Positions 42,144 to 49,683 of a stretch of DNA of 60,865 nt are shown here, piece by piece (positions within the stretch are counted from its first letter, which is position 1; each line of letters opens with the position of its first letter). A program made the translations under genes and the position numbers. The notes beneath the pieces were generated by a model. It was given only the letters and a program-made list of their open reading frames with translations. It did no database searches and was not told the DNA's origin. Source of the stretch: CAZKHG01 sp964552655 (GTDB lineage: Bacteria; Bacteroidota; Bacteroidia; Bacteroidales; Tenuifilaceae); assembly GCA_964552655.1 (NCBI GenBank), contig CAZKHG010000018.1:1-60865 (forward strand), in the 5' to 3' direction.

Positions 42144-43484
42144 GTGGATTTTAATAATAAAAGGGTTAGAATACTTAAACAAGGCAAATTAAAATATGGC
42201 CCCATTGTTTACTGGATGTCAAGAGATCAAAGGGCAAAAGATAACTGGGCTTTATCCTATGCGATAGAATTAGCCAACTATCATAATGTTGGATTATATG
42301 TGGTTTTTACACTCACCAGGGAATACCCGTCAGCTAATCTCCGCCACTACGATTTTATGCTCAAGAGTTTAGCTGAAGTGGAAACTAATTTTCAAGAGAA
42401 AGGTATTCCTTTCATGGTTTTAACGGGAGATCCTGTAATAACTCTATCCGGTTTTCTGGAAAATATTGATGCTTCCATTCTGGTAAGCGATTTTGACCCT
42501 TTGACGGTTAAGCGCAGTTGGAAAAACGAGCTGAACAAAAAGATTCAGGTACAACATCATGAGGTTGATGCCCATAACATTGTTCCCTGCTGGGAGGCAT
42601 CAAATAAACAGGAGTTTGGNNNNNNNNNNAAAATCACAAAATTACTACCTGAATTTCTTGTTGATTTTAATGACTTTAAGCCTGATATTAAATTACCAAT
42701 TAATACCAATAACTGGGAACATATTTACAAATGGCTGGGCCTGAACAACGAGGTAAAGCCAATAAACTGGCTTATCCCGGGAGAAAAAGAGGCACATCGG
42801 GTATTACATAACTTCATCAATATCAAATTAACAGGTTACAATGGCAAAAGAAATGATCCAAACGAGGATGGACAATCAAACCTCTCCCCTTACCTCCATT
42901 TTGGTCAACTTTCTGCTCAACGGGTTGCTATAGAAGTAACCAAATCAAAAGCTCCGGAGGAGGATAAAAAATCGTTCCTGGAGGAGCTCATTGTTCGGAG
43001 GGAATTATCAGATAATTATTGTTTTTACAATGATCGGTATAATAGTTTTGATGGATTTCCCGAATGGGCAAAAAAAACCTTAAATGAGCATTTTTTGGAT
43101 GAAAGGGAATACCGCTATACCGATGATCAAATGGAATTTTTCAAAACTCATGATCCTCTTTGGAATGCAGCACAGGCAGAAATGGTTATTACAGGCAAAA
43201 TGCATGGGTTCTTACGAATGTACTGGGCAAAAAAAATTCTGGAATGGACCACAAATCCGGTTAAAGCCATTAAATTTGCAACTTTTCTGAACGATAAATA
43301 CAGCATTGATGGACGTGATCCAAACGGGTATGCAGGAATAGCATGGGCAATAGGCGGAGTTCACGACAGAGCCTGGGGCGAAAGAGCTGTTTATGGGAAA
43401 ATCAGGTACATGAATTACAATGGGTGCAAAAGGAAATTTGATGTTGATAAATACATTAATAGAATTCAAAGTATATCATTTTAA
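42144..43484 (+). CDS. Class II cyclobutane-pyrimidine-dimer photolyase, interrupted by a 10-N gap
   Basis: About 446 aa, starting with GTG at 42144. The N-terminal domain has YWMSRDQRAKDNWALSYA; the C-terminal FAD-binding domain shows the class II signature MYWAKKILEWT, DGRDPNGYAGIAWAIGG and KIRYMNYNGCKRKFDV. The enzyme repairs UV-induced pyrimidine dimers using light, FADH- and, usually, an antenna chromophore. An assembly gap (42620-42629) falls after SNKQEFG. In class II enzymes about six residues normally separate this point from the KITKLLPEF segment, but the gap allows only three, so the true gap is probably longer. The frame agrees on both sides. No damage-response gene is adjacent. 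Confidence 0.93.
   Translation: MDFNNKRVRILKQGKLKYGPIVYWMSRDQRAKDNWALSYAIELANYHNVGLYVVFTLTREYPSANLRHYDFMLKSLAEVETNFQEKGIPFMVLTGDPVITLSGFLENIDASILVSDFDPLTVKRSWKNELNKKIQVQHHEVDAHNIVPCWEASNKQEFXXXXKITKLLPEFLVDFNDFKPDIKLPINTNNWEHIYKWLGLNNEVKPINWLIPGEKEAHRVLHNFINIKLTGYNGKRNDPNEDGQSNLSPYLHFGQLSAQRVAIEVTKSKAPEEDKKSFLEELIVRRELSDNYCFYNDRYNSFDGFPEWAKKTLNEHFLDEREYRYTDDQMEFFKTHDPLWNAAQAEMVITGKMHGFLRMYWAKKILEWTTNPVKAIKFATFLNDKYSIDGRDPNGYAGIAWAIGGVHDRAWGERAVYGKIRYMNYNGCKRKFDVDKYINRIQSISF
42620..42629. other. Assembly gap of 10 N
   Basis: Ten N inside the photolyase gene. The length is probably a placeholder. Confidence 0.98.
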
Positions 43485-43494
43485 TCAATTCAAA

Positions 43495-44739
43495 ATGAAA
43501 TTAACAAGTTCTTCCGGGTCATTGAGATTATTTTCAATATGCATTGTTACTTTTCTAATTTTTCATTTTCAGGAAAGTATTTCCCAAAATATAAAAAAAA
43601 ATAACCCTGATAATTACGTAGTATTACTGTCGATAGATGGCTTCAGGTGGGATTATCCAACCATGTACAAAACTCCAAATTTAAACAAGATAGCCCAGGA
43701 GGGCGTTAAGGCTGATGCTTTGATACCTTGCTATCCCAGTAAGACATTTCCAAACCATTATAGCATTGCCACAGGTTTGTATCCTGATAATCATGGAATT
43801 GTGATGAATTCCTTCTACGATAAGCAGTATGGTTATTTCTCCTTGGGCGATCGAGCTGCGGTTGGAAATGGAAATTTCTACCTAGGTGAACCAATATGGG
43901 TAACTGCTGAAAAACAAGGTGTGAGAACTGCCTCTTTTTACTGGGTTGGTTCAGAAGCCCCTATTCAAAACATTCATCCAACCTATTGGAAGAAGTACAA
44001 GCAACGGGTACCATTCACCGATAGGTTAGATACAGTATTACACTGGCTTACGCTACCCGATGCACAAAGACCAAGGCTGATAACCTGGTATTACCATGAA
44101 CCCGACTGGACAAGTCACGAGTATGGGCCAAAATCAATTCAAACAAAAGTGGTAGTTGAGCAAATTGATAGTTTGCTAGGTGTATATATGGCTAAAATGA
44201 AAACCCTGCCAATTTATGATAAAATAAATTTTATTATAGTTTCTGATCATGGTATGGCAACAATCAGCTCCGATAAATTCATTAACCTTTCAAATTATGT
44301 GAAAAAAGAGTGGTTTGATATCATTGCAGGGAGCAACCCAGATTATATACTTCAACCCAAGGAGGAATATCGGCAGATTGCATATAACGAGTTGAAAAAA
44401 ATACCAAACCTCAAAGTTTGGTTACGTGATAGCATCCCCGCCAGGTTTCATTATGGCAAAAATCCCAGGGTTTGCGACATATTAATTGAATGTGATTTAG
44501 GATACAGCCTCAGCTGGGCTGATGATAATGAAGGCTATACCGGTGGTGCGCATGGGTACGATAATCAATACCCGGATATGCATGGGATTTTCTATGCAAT
44601 CGGTCCTGCATTCAAGAAAGGATACACTCAACCGGCATTTATGAATATCAATGTTTACCCCTTAATCACCCACCTGCTGAATATCAAACCAGCAAAGGTT
44701 GATGGCAACCTTGACGAGATAAAGGGGATTCTCAAATAA
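43495..44739 (+). CDS. Ectonucleotide pyrophosphatase/phosphodiesterase (alkaline-phosphatase superfamily)
   Basis: The product is 414 aa with a signal peptide (about 1-31). NPP family marks: LLSIDGFRWDY with metal-binding Asp48, the nucleophilic Thr84 in PSKTFPNHYS, then ITWYYHEPDWTSHEYG and VSDHGMA with further metal ligands, and GAHGYDNQYPDMHG near the end. It should be a bi-zinc phosphodiesterase in the periplasm or on the surface, cleaving nucleotide or phospholipid diesters. The frame is open upstream into the photolyase gene; the ATG at 43495 is chosen because the signal peptide starts there, 10 nt after the photolyase stop. Confidence 0.93.
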   Translation: MKLTSSSGSLRLFSICIVTFLIFHFQESISQNIKKNNPDNYVVLLSIDGFRWDYPTMYKTPNLNKIAQEGVKADALIPCYPSKTFPNHYSIATGLYPDNHGIVMNSFYDKQYGYFSLGDRAAVGNGNFYLGEPIWVTAEKQGVRTASFYWVGSEAPIQNIHPTYWKKYKQRVPFTDRLDTVLHWLTLPDAQRPRLITWYYHEPDWTSHEYGPKSIQTKVVVEQIDSLLGVYMAKMKTLPIYDKINFIIVSDHGMATISSDKFINLSNYVKKEWFDIIAGSNPDYILQPKEEYRQIAYNELKKIPNLKVWLRDSIPARFHYGKNPRVCDILIECDLGYSLSWADDNEGYTGGAHGYDNQYPDMHGIFYAIGPAFKKGYTQPAFMNINVYPLITHLLNIKPAKVDGNLDEIKGILK

Positions 44740-44806
44740 TTAAGGTTTAGGAATAAAAAGCAAAAGATTTTAGCTCAAATCCCCGAATCAAAGATCTGGC
44801 CATTTA

Positions 44807-45883
44807 TCATTTTACCTGCAAGTAGGCTGCTTTATTGATATCCTCCACACTTTTTATCGGTTTAGGCGGATTAAGGTATTGTGCTAAGAATTTGTAAATC
44901 TTAACCCTGATCTGCTTTGCCAATTTGCCATCTATCCTGTCAAATGAATGACCTCCCGGGGCATCCTGAAAAATTTCGTATTCAAATTTTTTCCCCTCAG
45001 CTTTTAAAGATTTAATCAGATTCTCAACCTCAACGACAAAAACGTCATCATCGTTGGTGTTTGTGTGGATAAGCAATGGGGTTTGGAGTTTACCTGCCTG
45101 CCATGCCGGTGAACGTTTACGATACTCGTTAATATCCTCGCGGGCTGTTTTCCCGATATGGTAATCAGCAGACATCAATTCGCGGTAATCATCCGTAGCA
45201 TAACCCATACGGGCTATTAGATCAGAAACCGGAACTCCGGCAAACGCACAGGCGTAGTCCTTTGGGTGATCGAATATATTCATCAGGGCAATCATACCAC
45301 CATGGCTCCAGCCAATTATCCCAACCCTATCCTTATCAATAAAACTATAATTCTCAATCATATACTCCTTGCTGGCAAAGCAATCCTCGTTTTCCAGCCC
45401 ACCATAATCAATCTGCTCGTAAAAGCCTCTGCCATACCCGGTGCTGCCACGATATTCTGGGGCTACAACAATATATCCCTGAGACATCATTTCACGGATA
45501 ATATGCGTGTGATAAGTTGTAAAATCGGCATGAACACCGCCATGCGGCAAAACCAGCAACGGGTATTTCTTTGACTGGTCAATATTCCTGGGTATAAAAA
45601 TATACGCCCAGAACTTCAACGGGTTTTTGGCTCCCATAGCGGAAGGGTTTCGAACTTTAGCCGGCGGTGGACCATACATATAAACCTTGTCAATAAATGC
45701 CACATCGCCTAACCTGTTGAACCAAAGAACATCGTCAACAGCCTTTTGTAGCTGATCAATCTGGTGGTTTAAGTTCTCATTATCAGCTTGCAGCTGCTTT
45801 ACCTGATCCTTCAGGGCTTGATCTTCCTGTGAGAAGGATATCAAGGTTAAGATGGAAAAAGCTAGAGTGAAAATTTTTTTCAT
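44807..45883 (-). CDS. Secreted alpha/beta hydrolase, S9 (prolyl oligopeptidase-like)
   Basis: The product is 358 aa. After a signal peptide (1-18) comes a short coiled coil (about 20-53; KQLQADNENLNHQIDQL), unusual for the family. The hydrolase domain has VLPHGGVHAD (oxyanion region), the nucleophile elbow GWSHGG (Ser193), NTNDDDVF with the Asp, and GGHSFDR with the His. There is no beta-propeller, so it is a single-domain S9-type hydrolase, peptidase or esterase. It acts in the periplasm. The coiled coil may give oligomers. It is a single gene, convergent with the NPP gene. Confidence 0.88.
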   Translation of the reverse strand: MKKIFTLAFSILTLISFSQEDQALKDQVKQLQADNENLNHQIDQLQKAVDDVLWFNRLGDVAFIDKVYMYGPPPAKVRNPSAMGAKNPLKFWAYIFIPRNIDQSKKYPLLVLPHGGVHADFTTYHTHIIREMMSQGYIVVAPEYRGSTGYGRGFYEQIDYGGLENEDCFASKEYMIENYSFIDKDRVGIIGWSHGGMIALMNIFDHPKDYACAFAGVPVSDLIARMGYATDDYRELMSADYHIGKTAREDINEYRKRSPAWQAGKLQTPLLIHTNTNDDDVFVVEVENLIKSLKAEGKKFEYEIFQDAPGGHSFDRIDGKLAKQIRVKIYKFLAQYLNPPKPIKSVEDINKAAYLQVK

Positions 45884-46114
45884 GACTTATACGTTTAAAT
45901 ATTTGAGTCAGCTCCAGTAAAAAAGTTTAATTCAGGTTATGTTTTAGGTTAATAAGTTAGTTGTTGGGTAATAGGTACAATTCTTTTCAAATTTAAACAT
46001 CAATTAAAGCGATCGGATTAATAAACATCACTAAATATTAAACTAGGTAAAAATTTTAAAAATAAATTTTTTATGTATCTGATATTGTGTTATATATAAA
46101 ATATTTTGATAAAT

Positions 46115-46159
46115 AACTAACATTCTTAGTTGATCTACTAAATATTTTAGTTATATTTG
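46115..46159 (+). promoter_or_regulatory. BlaI-type operator array overlapping the promoter of the BlaI/M56 operon
   Basis: Four alternating half-sites lie in a row: ACTAA (46116-46120), TTAGT (46126-46130), ACTAA (46137-46141), TTAGT (46147-46151). They start 10, 11 and 10 nt apart, one helical turn each. The last one abuts a perfect -7 box TATATTTG (46152-46159), which ends 4 nt before the ATG. Confidence 0.6.
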
Positions 46160-46163
46160 CGTT

Positions 46164-46550
46164 ATGAAAGAACTAACCAAAGCAGAAGAAGAGATAATGG
46201 AGTACTTATGGAAACTCCAGAAAGGTTTTGTGAGGGATATCCTGGATAACTTCCCTGAACCAAAGCCGGCATATACAACAGTATCAACAATAATAAGGAT
46301 ACTGGAGAAAAAAGGGATGGTGGGCTATACCGCATACGGTAAAAACTACGAATACTACCCGTTGATATCCAAAAAGGAGTATGCCAGGCTTTGCTTCAAA
46401 CACGTTCTCACCAAGCATTACAACAGCTCCTGGAAAAAGTTTGCCTCTTTCTTCTCATCGGAAGAGGATGTTACTTTAACAGAATTGGAGGAAATGAAAA
46501 GGCTTATTGAAGAACAGATTGAACATCGTAAAAACAAAGAGAATGGGTAA
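46164..46550 (+). CDS. BlaI/MecI/CopY-family repressor
   Basis: The product is 128 aa, the family size. It is a winged-helix DNA-binding protein: LTKAEEEIMEYLWKLQKGFVRDI, then the recognition-helix region KPAYTTVSTIIRILEKKGMV, then a C-terminal dimerisation helix bundle. BlaI-type repressors bind as dimers and are inactivated by cleavage by an M56-type membrane peptidase, here encoded by the next gene (8-nt overlap). The upstream half-site array (46115-46151) is the likely autoregulatory operator. The regulated process is unknown; nothing in the window points to a beta-lactam target. Confidence 0.93.
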   Translation: MKELTKAEEEIMEYLWKLQKGFVRDILDNFPEPKPAYTTVSTIIRILEKKGMVGYTAYGKNYEYYPLISKKEYARLCFKHVLTKHYNSSWKKFASFFSSEEDVTLTELEEMKRLIEEQIEHRKNKENG

Positions 46551-48201
46551 TTTGATTAATTATATTTTGCTCTTTACATTAGGGGTTACGCTTTTTACCG
46601 TTGCCTACCTTCTGCTATTGCGAAAAAACAGGAACTATCGGTTAACCCGATACTATTTTCTTTTTACGATCCTTTTCTCTACTATTTCGCCAATTCATCC
46701 AATAAACTTAGGCTTAAGCAACCCATTTAACTTTAAAACCATAAAAATATCGGTTGATTCACCAACTGTGGTGGCGGTTCTAGATTCCTCCTCACAAAGT
46801 AATTCCTTCACAGCCAGATTTATGGAATTAAATAACTTGCTTAAAATTATAAAAGGAATATACCTGCTTGTGGCCATTTTTCTTTTTTTAAAACTGATTT
46901 ACAGGTTGATATATATTTCTATGATGATAGCTACTGAACAACGGTACATTGATGATACCGGGCAGGAGCTGTTTATCACCACCAGAACAAGTAATGCTTT
47001 TTCATTCTTTGACAACATATTCATTAACCCAAATAATTTTACCTATGAAGAAAAAAGGTTGATAATAGAACATGAAAAGGTACACATAACACAATATCAT
47101 ACAATCGACCTGATAATAATTGAACTACTGCTCGTATTCCATTGGTTTAACCCTTTTGCTTACACCCTGCGCAAGCTGATGATTGAATCTCACGAATATA
47201 TTGCCGACGAAGTGGTGCTTAGCAAAGGGTACGACCCCCACACCTATCAAAATCTTCTGCTAAGTGTTATTTCTTCAAAGGTTCTGCCCTTTGCAGGCAA
47301 TCAATTCAGTGCTTTCATAATTAAAAAAAGATTAGCCATGATAGGAAATAATATAAACGATAAAAGAAAAAAAGTCAGCTTCCTGGTAGTAATTCCTGTG
47401 AGTATGATTTTATTTTTTACAGTATCAGTATTTGCCAATGTAAAAACTGAAAATTCAAATGATTCAAAAATTAAAGATCGTGTTGTTTTTCAGGATACAG
47501 TAAAAAATAACAATTTAGAAGTATTCACTGTTGTTGATGAAATGCCAACATTTTCGAACGATGGTGAAAATGGTTTTCGAAAATTTATTGCTACAAACCT
47601 TAAATACCCCAAAGAAGCAGTGGAAAAAAACATTCAGGGTAAAGTTTTTATCCAATTTATTGTGGAAAAGGATGGTCAGCTCTCGAACTTTAAGGTATTA
47701 AGAAGCGCTCATCCCCAATTGGACGAAGAGGCTTTAAGGGTTGTAAAATTATCCCCCAAATGGAACCCGGGTAAGCAAAGGGGAAAGGCAGTAAGGGTTT
47801 CATTCACTTTTCCAATAACATTTTCGCTCCAAAATACTGACAACAAAATATCAACAGAACAAACTGATGTAAACGAGGTATATACTGTTGTTGAGGAAAT
47901 GCCAAAGTATGGGGATAATGATCTTGCTTTCAGAAAGTTCATTGCCGAAAATATGAAATACCCAGAAGAAGCAGCAAAAGATGGTATTCAGGGTAAAGTT
48001 TTTGTTCAGTTCGTTGTGGAACAAGATGGGCAAGTATCCAACTGCAAGATATTAAAAAGCATTCATCCACTCCTGGATCAGGAGGCCTTAAGGGTTGTGC
48101 AATTATCTCCAAAATGGATACCGGGCAAGCAAAGAGGCAAAGCCGTGAGAGTTGCCTTCACATTCCCAATTGATTTTAAACTCGAAACGGAAATAAAATG
48201 A
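46543..48201 (+). CDS. M56 (BlaR1-type) peptidase with two tandem TonB C-terminal domains
   Basis: The product is 552 aa. Membrane helices at about 4-26, 36-52, 102-128 and 284-299 surround an M56 zinc-peptidase domain with HEKVH (177-181) and ESHEYIADE (215-223). The periplasmic part after the last helix contains two consecutive TonB_C-like domains of about 100 residues (327-430 and 446-548). Both have the EMP..RKFI..N.KYP.EA..IQGKV.IQF pattern and end in KQRGKAVRV.FTFPI. In the classic pair the peptidase cleaves the repressor after a signal. The ATG overlaps the repressor stop, so the two are translationally coupled. The function of the doubled TonB domain is unknown. Confidence 0.92.
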   Translation: MGNLINYILLFTLGVTLFTVAYLLLLRKNRNYRLTRYYFLFTILFSTISPIHPINLGLSNPFNFKTIKISVDSPTVVAVLDSSSQSNSFTARFMELNNLLKIIKGIYLLVAIFLFLKLIYRLIYISMMIATEQRYIDDTGQELFITTRTSNAFSFFDNIFINPNNFTYEEKRLIIEHEKVHITQYHTIDLIIIELLLVFHWFNPFAYTLRKLMIESHEYIADEVVLSKGYDPHTYQNLLLSVISSKVLPFAGNQFSAFIIKKRLAMIGNNINDKRKKVSFLVVIPVSMILFFTVSVFANVKTENSNDSKIKDRVVFQDTVKNNNLEVFTVVDEMPTFSNDGENGFRKFIATNLKYPKEAVEKNIQGKVFIQFIVEKDGQLSNFKVLRSAHPQLDEEALRVVKLSPKWNPGKQRGKAVRVSFTFPITFSLQNTDNKISTEQTDVNEVYTVVEEMPKYGDNDLAFRKFIAENMKYPEEAAKDGIQGKVFVQFVVEQDGQVSNCKILKSIHPLLDQEALRVVQLSPKWIPGKQRGKAVRVAFTFPIDFKLETEIK

Positions 48202-48203
48202 AG

Positions 48204-48228
48204 AAAGGTCGGGAAACCGACCTTTTTT
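48204..48228. terminator. Terminator with GNRA loop
   Basis: AAAGGTCGG / CCGACCTTT (48204-48212 and 48217-48225) with a GAAA tetraloop and T-run between the convergent M56 and MFS genes. The T-run reaches the MFS stop codon. Confidence 0.88.
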
Positions 48229-49483
48229 ACTTGCAAACCTCCTGTTTAATCTCCGGAATTCTCCGGGAATAGATTAAAGCGGCTAAAAGACAAAATAACC
48301 CGGCTACAGCCATTGTGTATTGTACACCTGCCCACGGGGTTATAGTACCTAGCAAAAGGCTTCCCAGCGGGGTTATTCCCATAAAGGAAAGTCCATAAAG
48401 TGATACCATTCGACCGCGCTTATCCACATCGGAAATGGTTTGTAGCAAGGTATTTGTAGATGCAAACTGGACAATCATACCAAAACCAACAAAGTAGATA
48501 AGAAATACAGATAACCATTTATTAACCGATAGTGAGAAACCAATCAGGCTGATACCAAAGATTACAATTGCTAGAAGTATTAGCCTGGGCACTCCACACA
48601 TCGATCGGCGGGAAGCTAAATAAATTGAACCTGAGAGTGCTCCGGCACCAAGAACACCTGTAATAAAACCTAATAATTGAGAATCTCCGGATAGAACATC
48701 CTTGGCAAAAACCGGCAGGAAAACCTGGAATGGGAGTCCAAAGAAGCTGGTCATAAAAACAGCAATAAGAAGGAAACGTATAGGTTTAAAGTTAAAAGCA
48801 TATTTGAGTCCTTCTTTAAGATCATCAATAACTGTTCCTTTGGTTTCAGTAGAAATCTCCTGCTTTACCGACATAGAAAGGAGTGAAATAATCACCGCAA
48901 GAAAGCTGAGCCCATTGATAAGAAAACACCAGGCTTCGCCGACTAAAGCAATCAGTATGCCACCAATCATGGGACCTATGAATCGTGCGGAATTGTAGAG
49001 TGTAGAATTCAATGCAATGGCATTTTGAAGCAGCTCCCTGTCGCCAATCATATCCAACACAAATGCGTGCCTGAACGGGTTGTCAATCGCCATAAATACA
49101 CCATTCAATATTGCCAGAACAATGATATGCCATTCCTGAATGGTATTGCTAAAAACCAATGCAGAAAGGATAAATGCAAAGAACATCGGGAATACCTGGG
49201 TAAGTATCAAAACAAATCTTCTGTTCACCCTATCGGCATATACACCAGCAAGGGGTGTAAGAATCAAAGCCGGAATCTGACCTGCAAAACCAACAACACC
49301 AAGCAGCAATGGCGAACCCGTTATGCGATATATCAACCACCCCAGAGCAAGATTTTGTAACCAGGTACCCATAAAGGATATTACCTGGCCAATAAAGTAT
49401 ATCCTGAAATTGTAAACTTTTAGCGCCCTGAAAGCAAAACCAACACGGGTGAAATAAGAATTTATATCGAGAAAACGGTTCAA
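48227..49483 (-). CDS. MFS transporter (DHA3/EntS-like exporter)
   Basis: The product is 418 aa with about 12 membrane helices. It has the MFS loop motif AGVYADRVNRR after helix 2 and matches the pattern of macrolide- or siderophore-exporter-like MFS proteins (FRALKVYNFRIYFIGQVISFMGTWLQNLALGWLIYRITGS). It should export small hydrophobic compounds or a siderophore across the inner membrane by proton antiport. The substrate is not evident. It is a single gene, convergent with the M56 peptidase gene. Confidence 0.9.
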   Translation of the reverse strand: MNRFLDINSYFTRVGFAFRALKVYNFRIYFIGQVISFMGTWLQNLALGWLIYRITGSPLLLGVVGFAGQIPALILTPLAGVYADRVNRRFVLILTQVFPMFFAFILSALVFSNTIQEWHIIVLAILNGVFMAIDNPFRHAFVLDMIGDRELLQNAIALNSTLYNSARFIGPMIGGILIALVGEAWCFLINGLSFLAVIISLLSMSVKQEISTETKGTVIDDLKEGLKYAFNFKPIRFLLIAVFMTSFFGLPFQVFLPVFAKDVLSGDSQLLGFITGVLGAGALSGSIYLASRRSMCGVPRLILLAIVIFGISLIGFSLSVNKWLSVFLIYFVGFGMIVQFASTNTLLQTISDVDKRGRMVSLYGLSFMGITPLGSLLLGTITPWAGVQYTMAVAGLFCLLAALIYSRRIPEIKQEVCK

Positions 49484-49683
49484 ATCATGAAAATTGAGTG
49501 AACAAAACTATAAAAAATGTACGAGCTATGATCTGAATTTTTTTAAAACTTCAGATTAATATAAATGTAACTATTTTAGACTCAAAATTTCATAAAACAG
49601 GAAACAAATTCAATTATCAATTGCATTTAAACTAATGTATCTTCGCTTTATCTAATCAAAAAACGAATAAAACTCTGTATAAT

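Noticed and set aside
39973..48201. Beta-lactam resistance cluster made of the serine hydrolase and the BlaI/M56 pair
   Set aside because: They are 5 kb apart with unrelated genes between, and the hydrolase looks like a general class C-fold enzyme.
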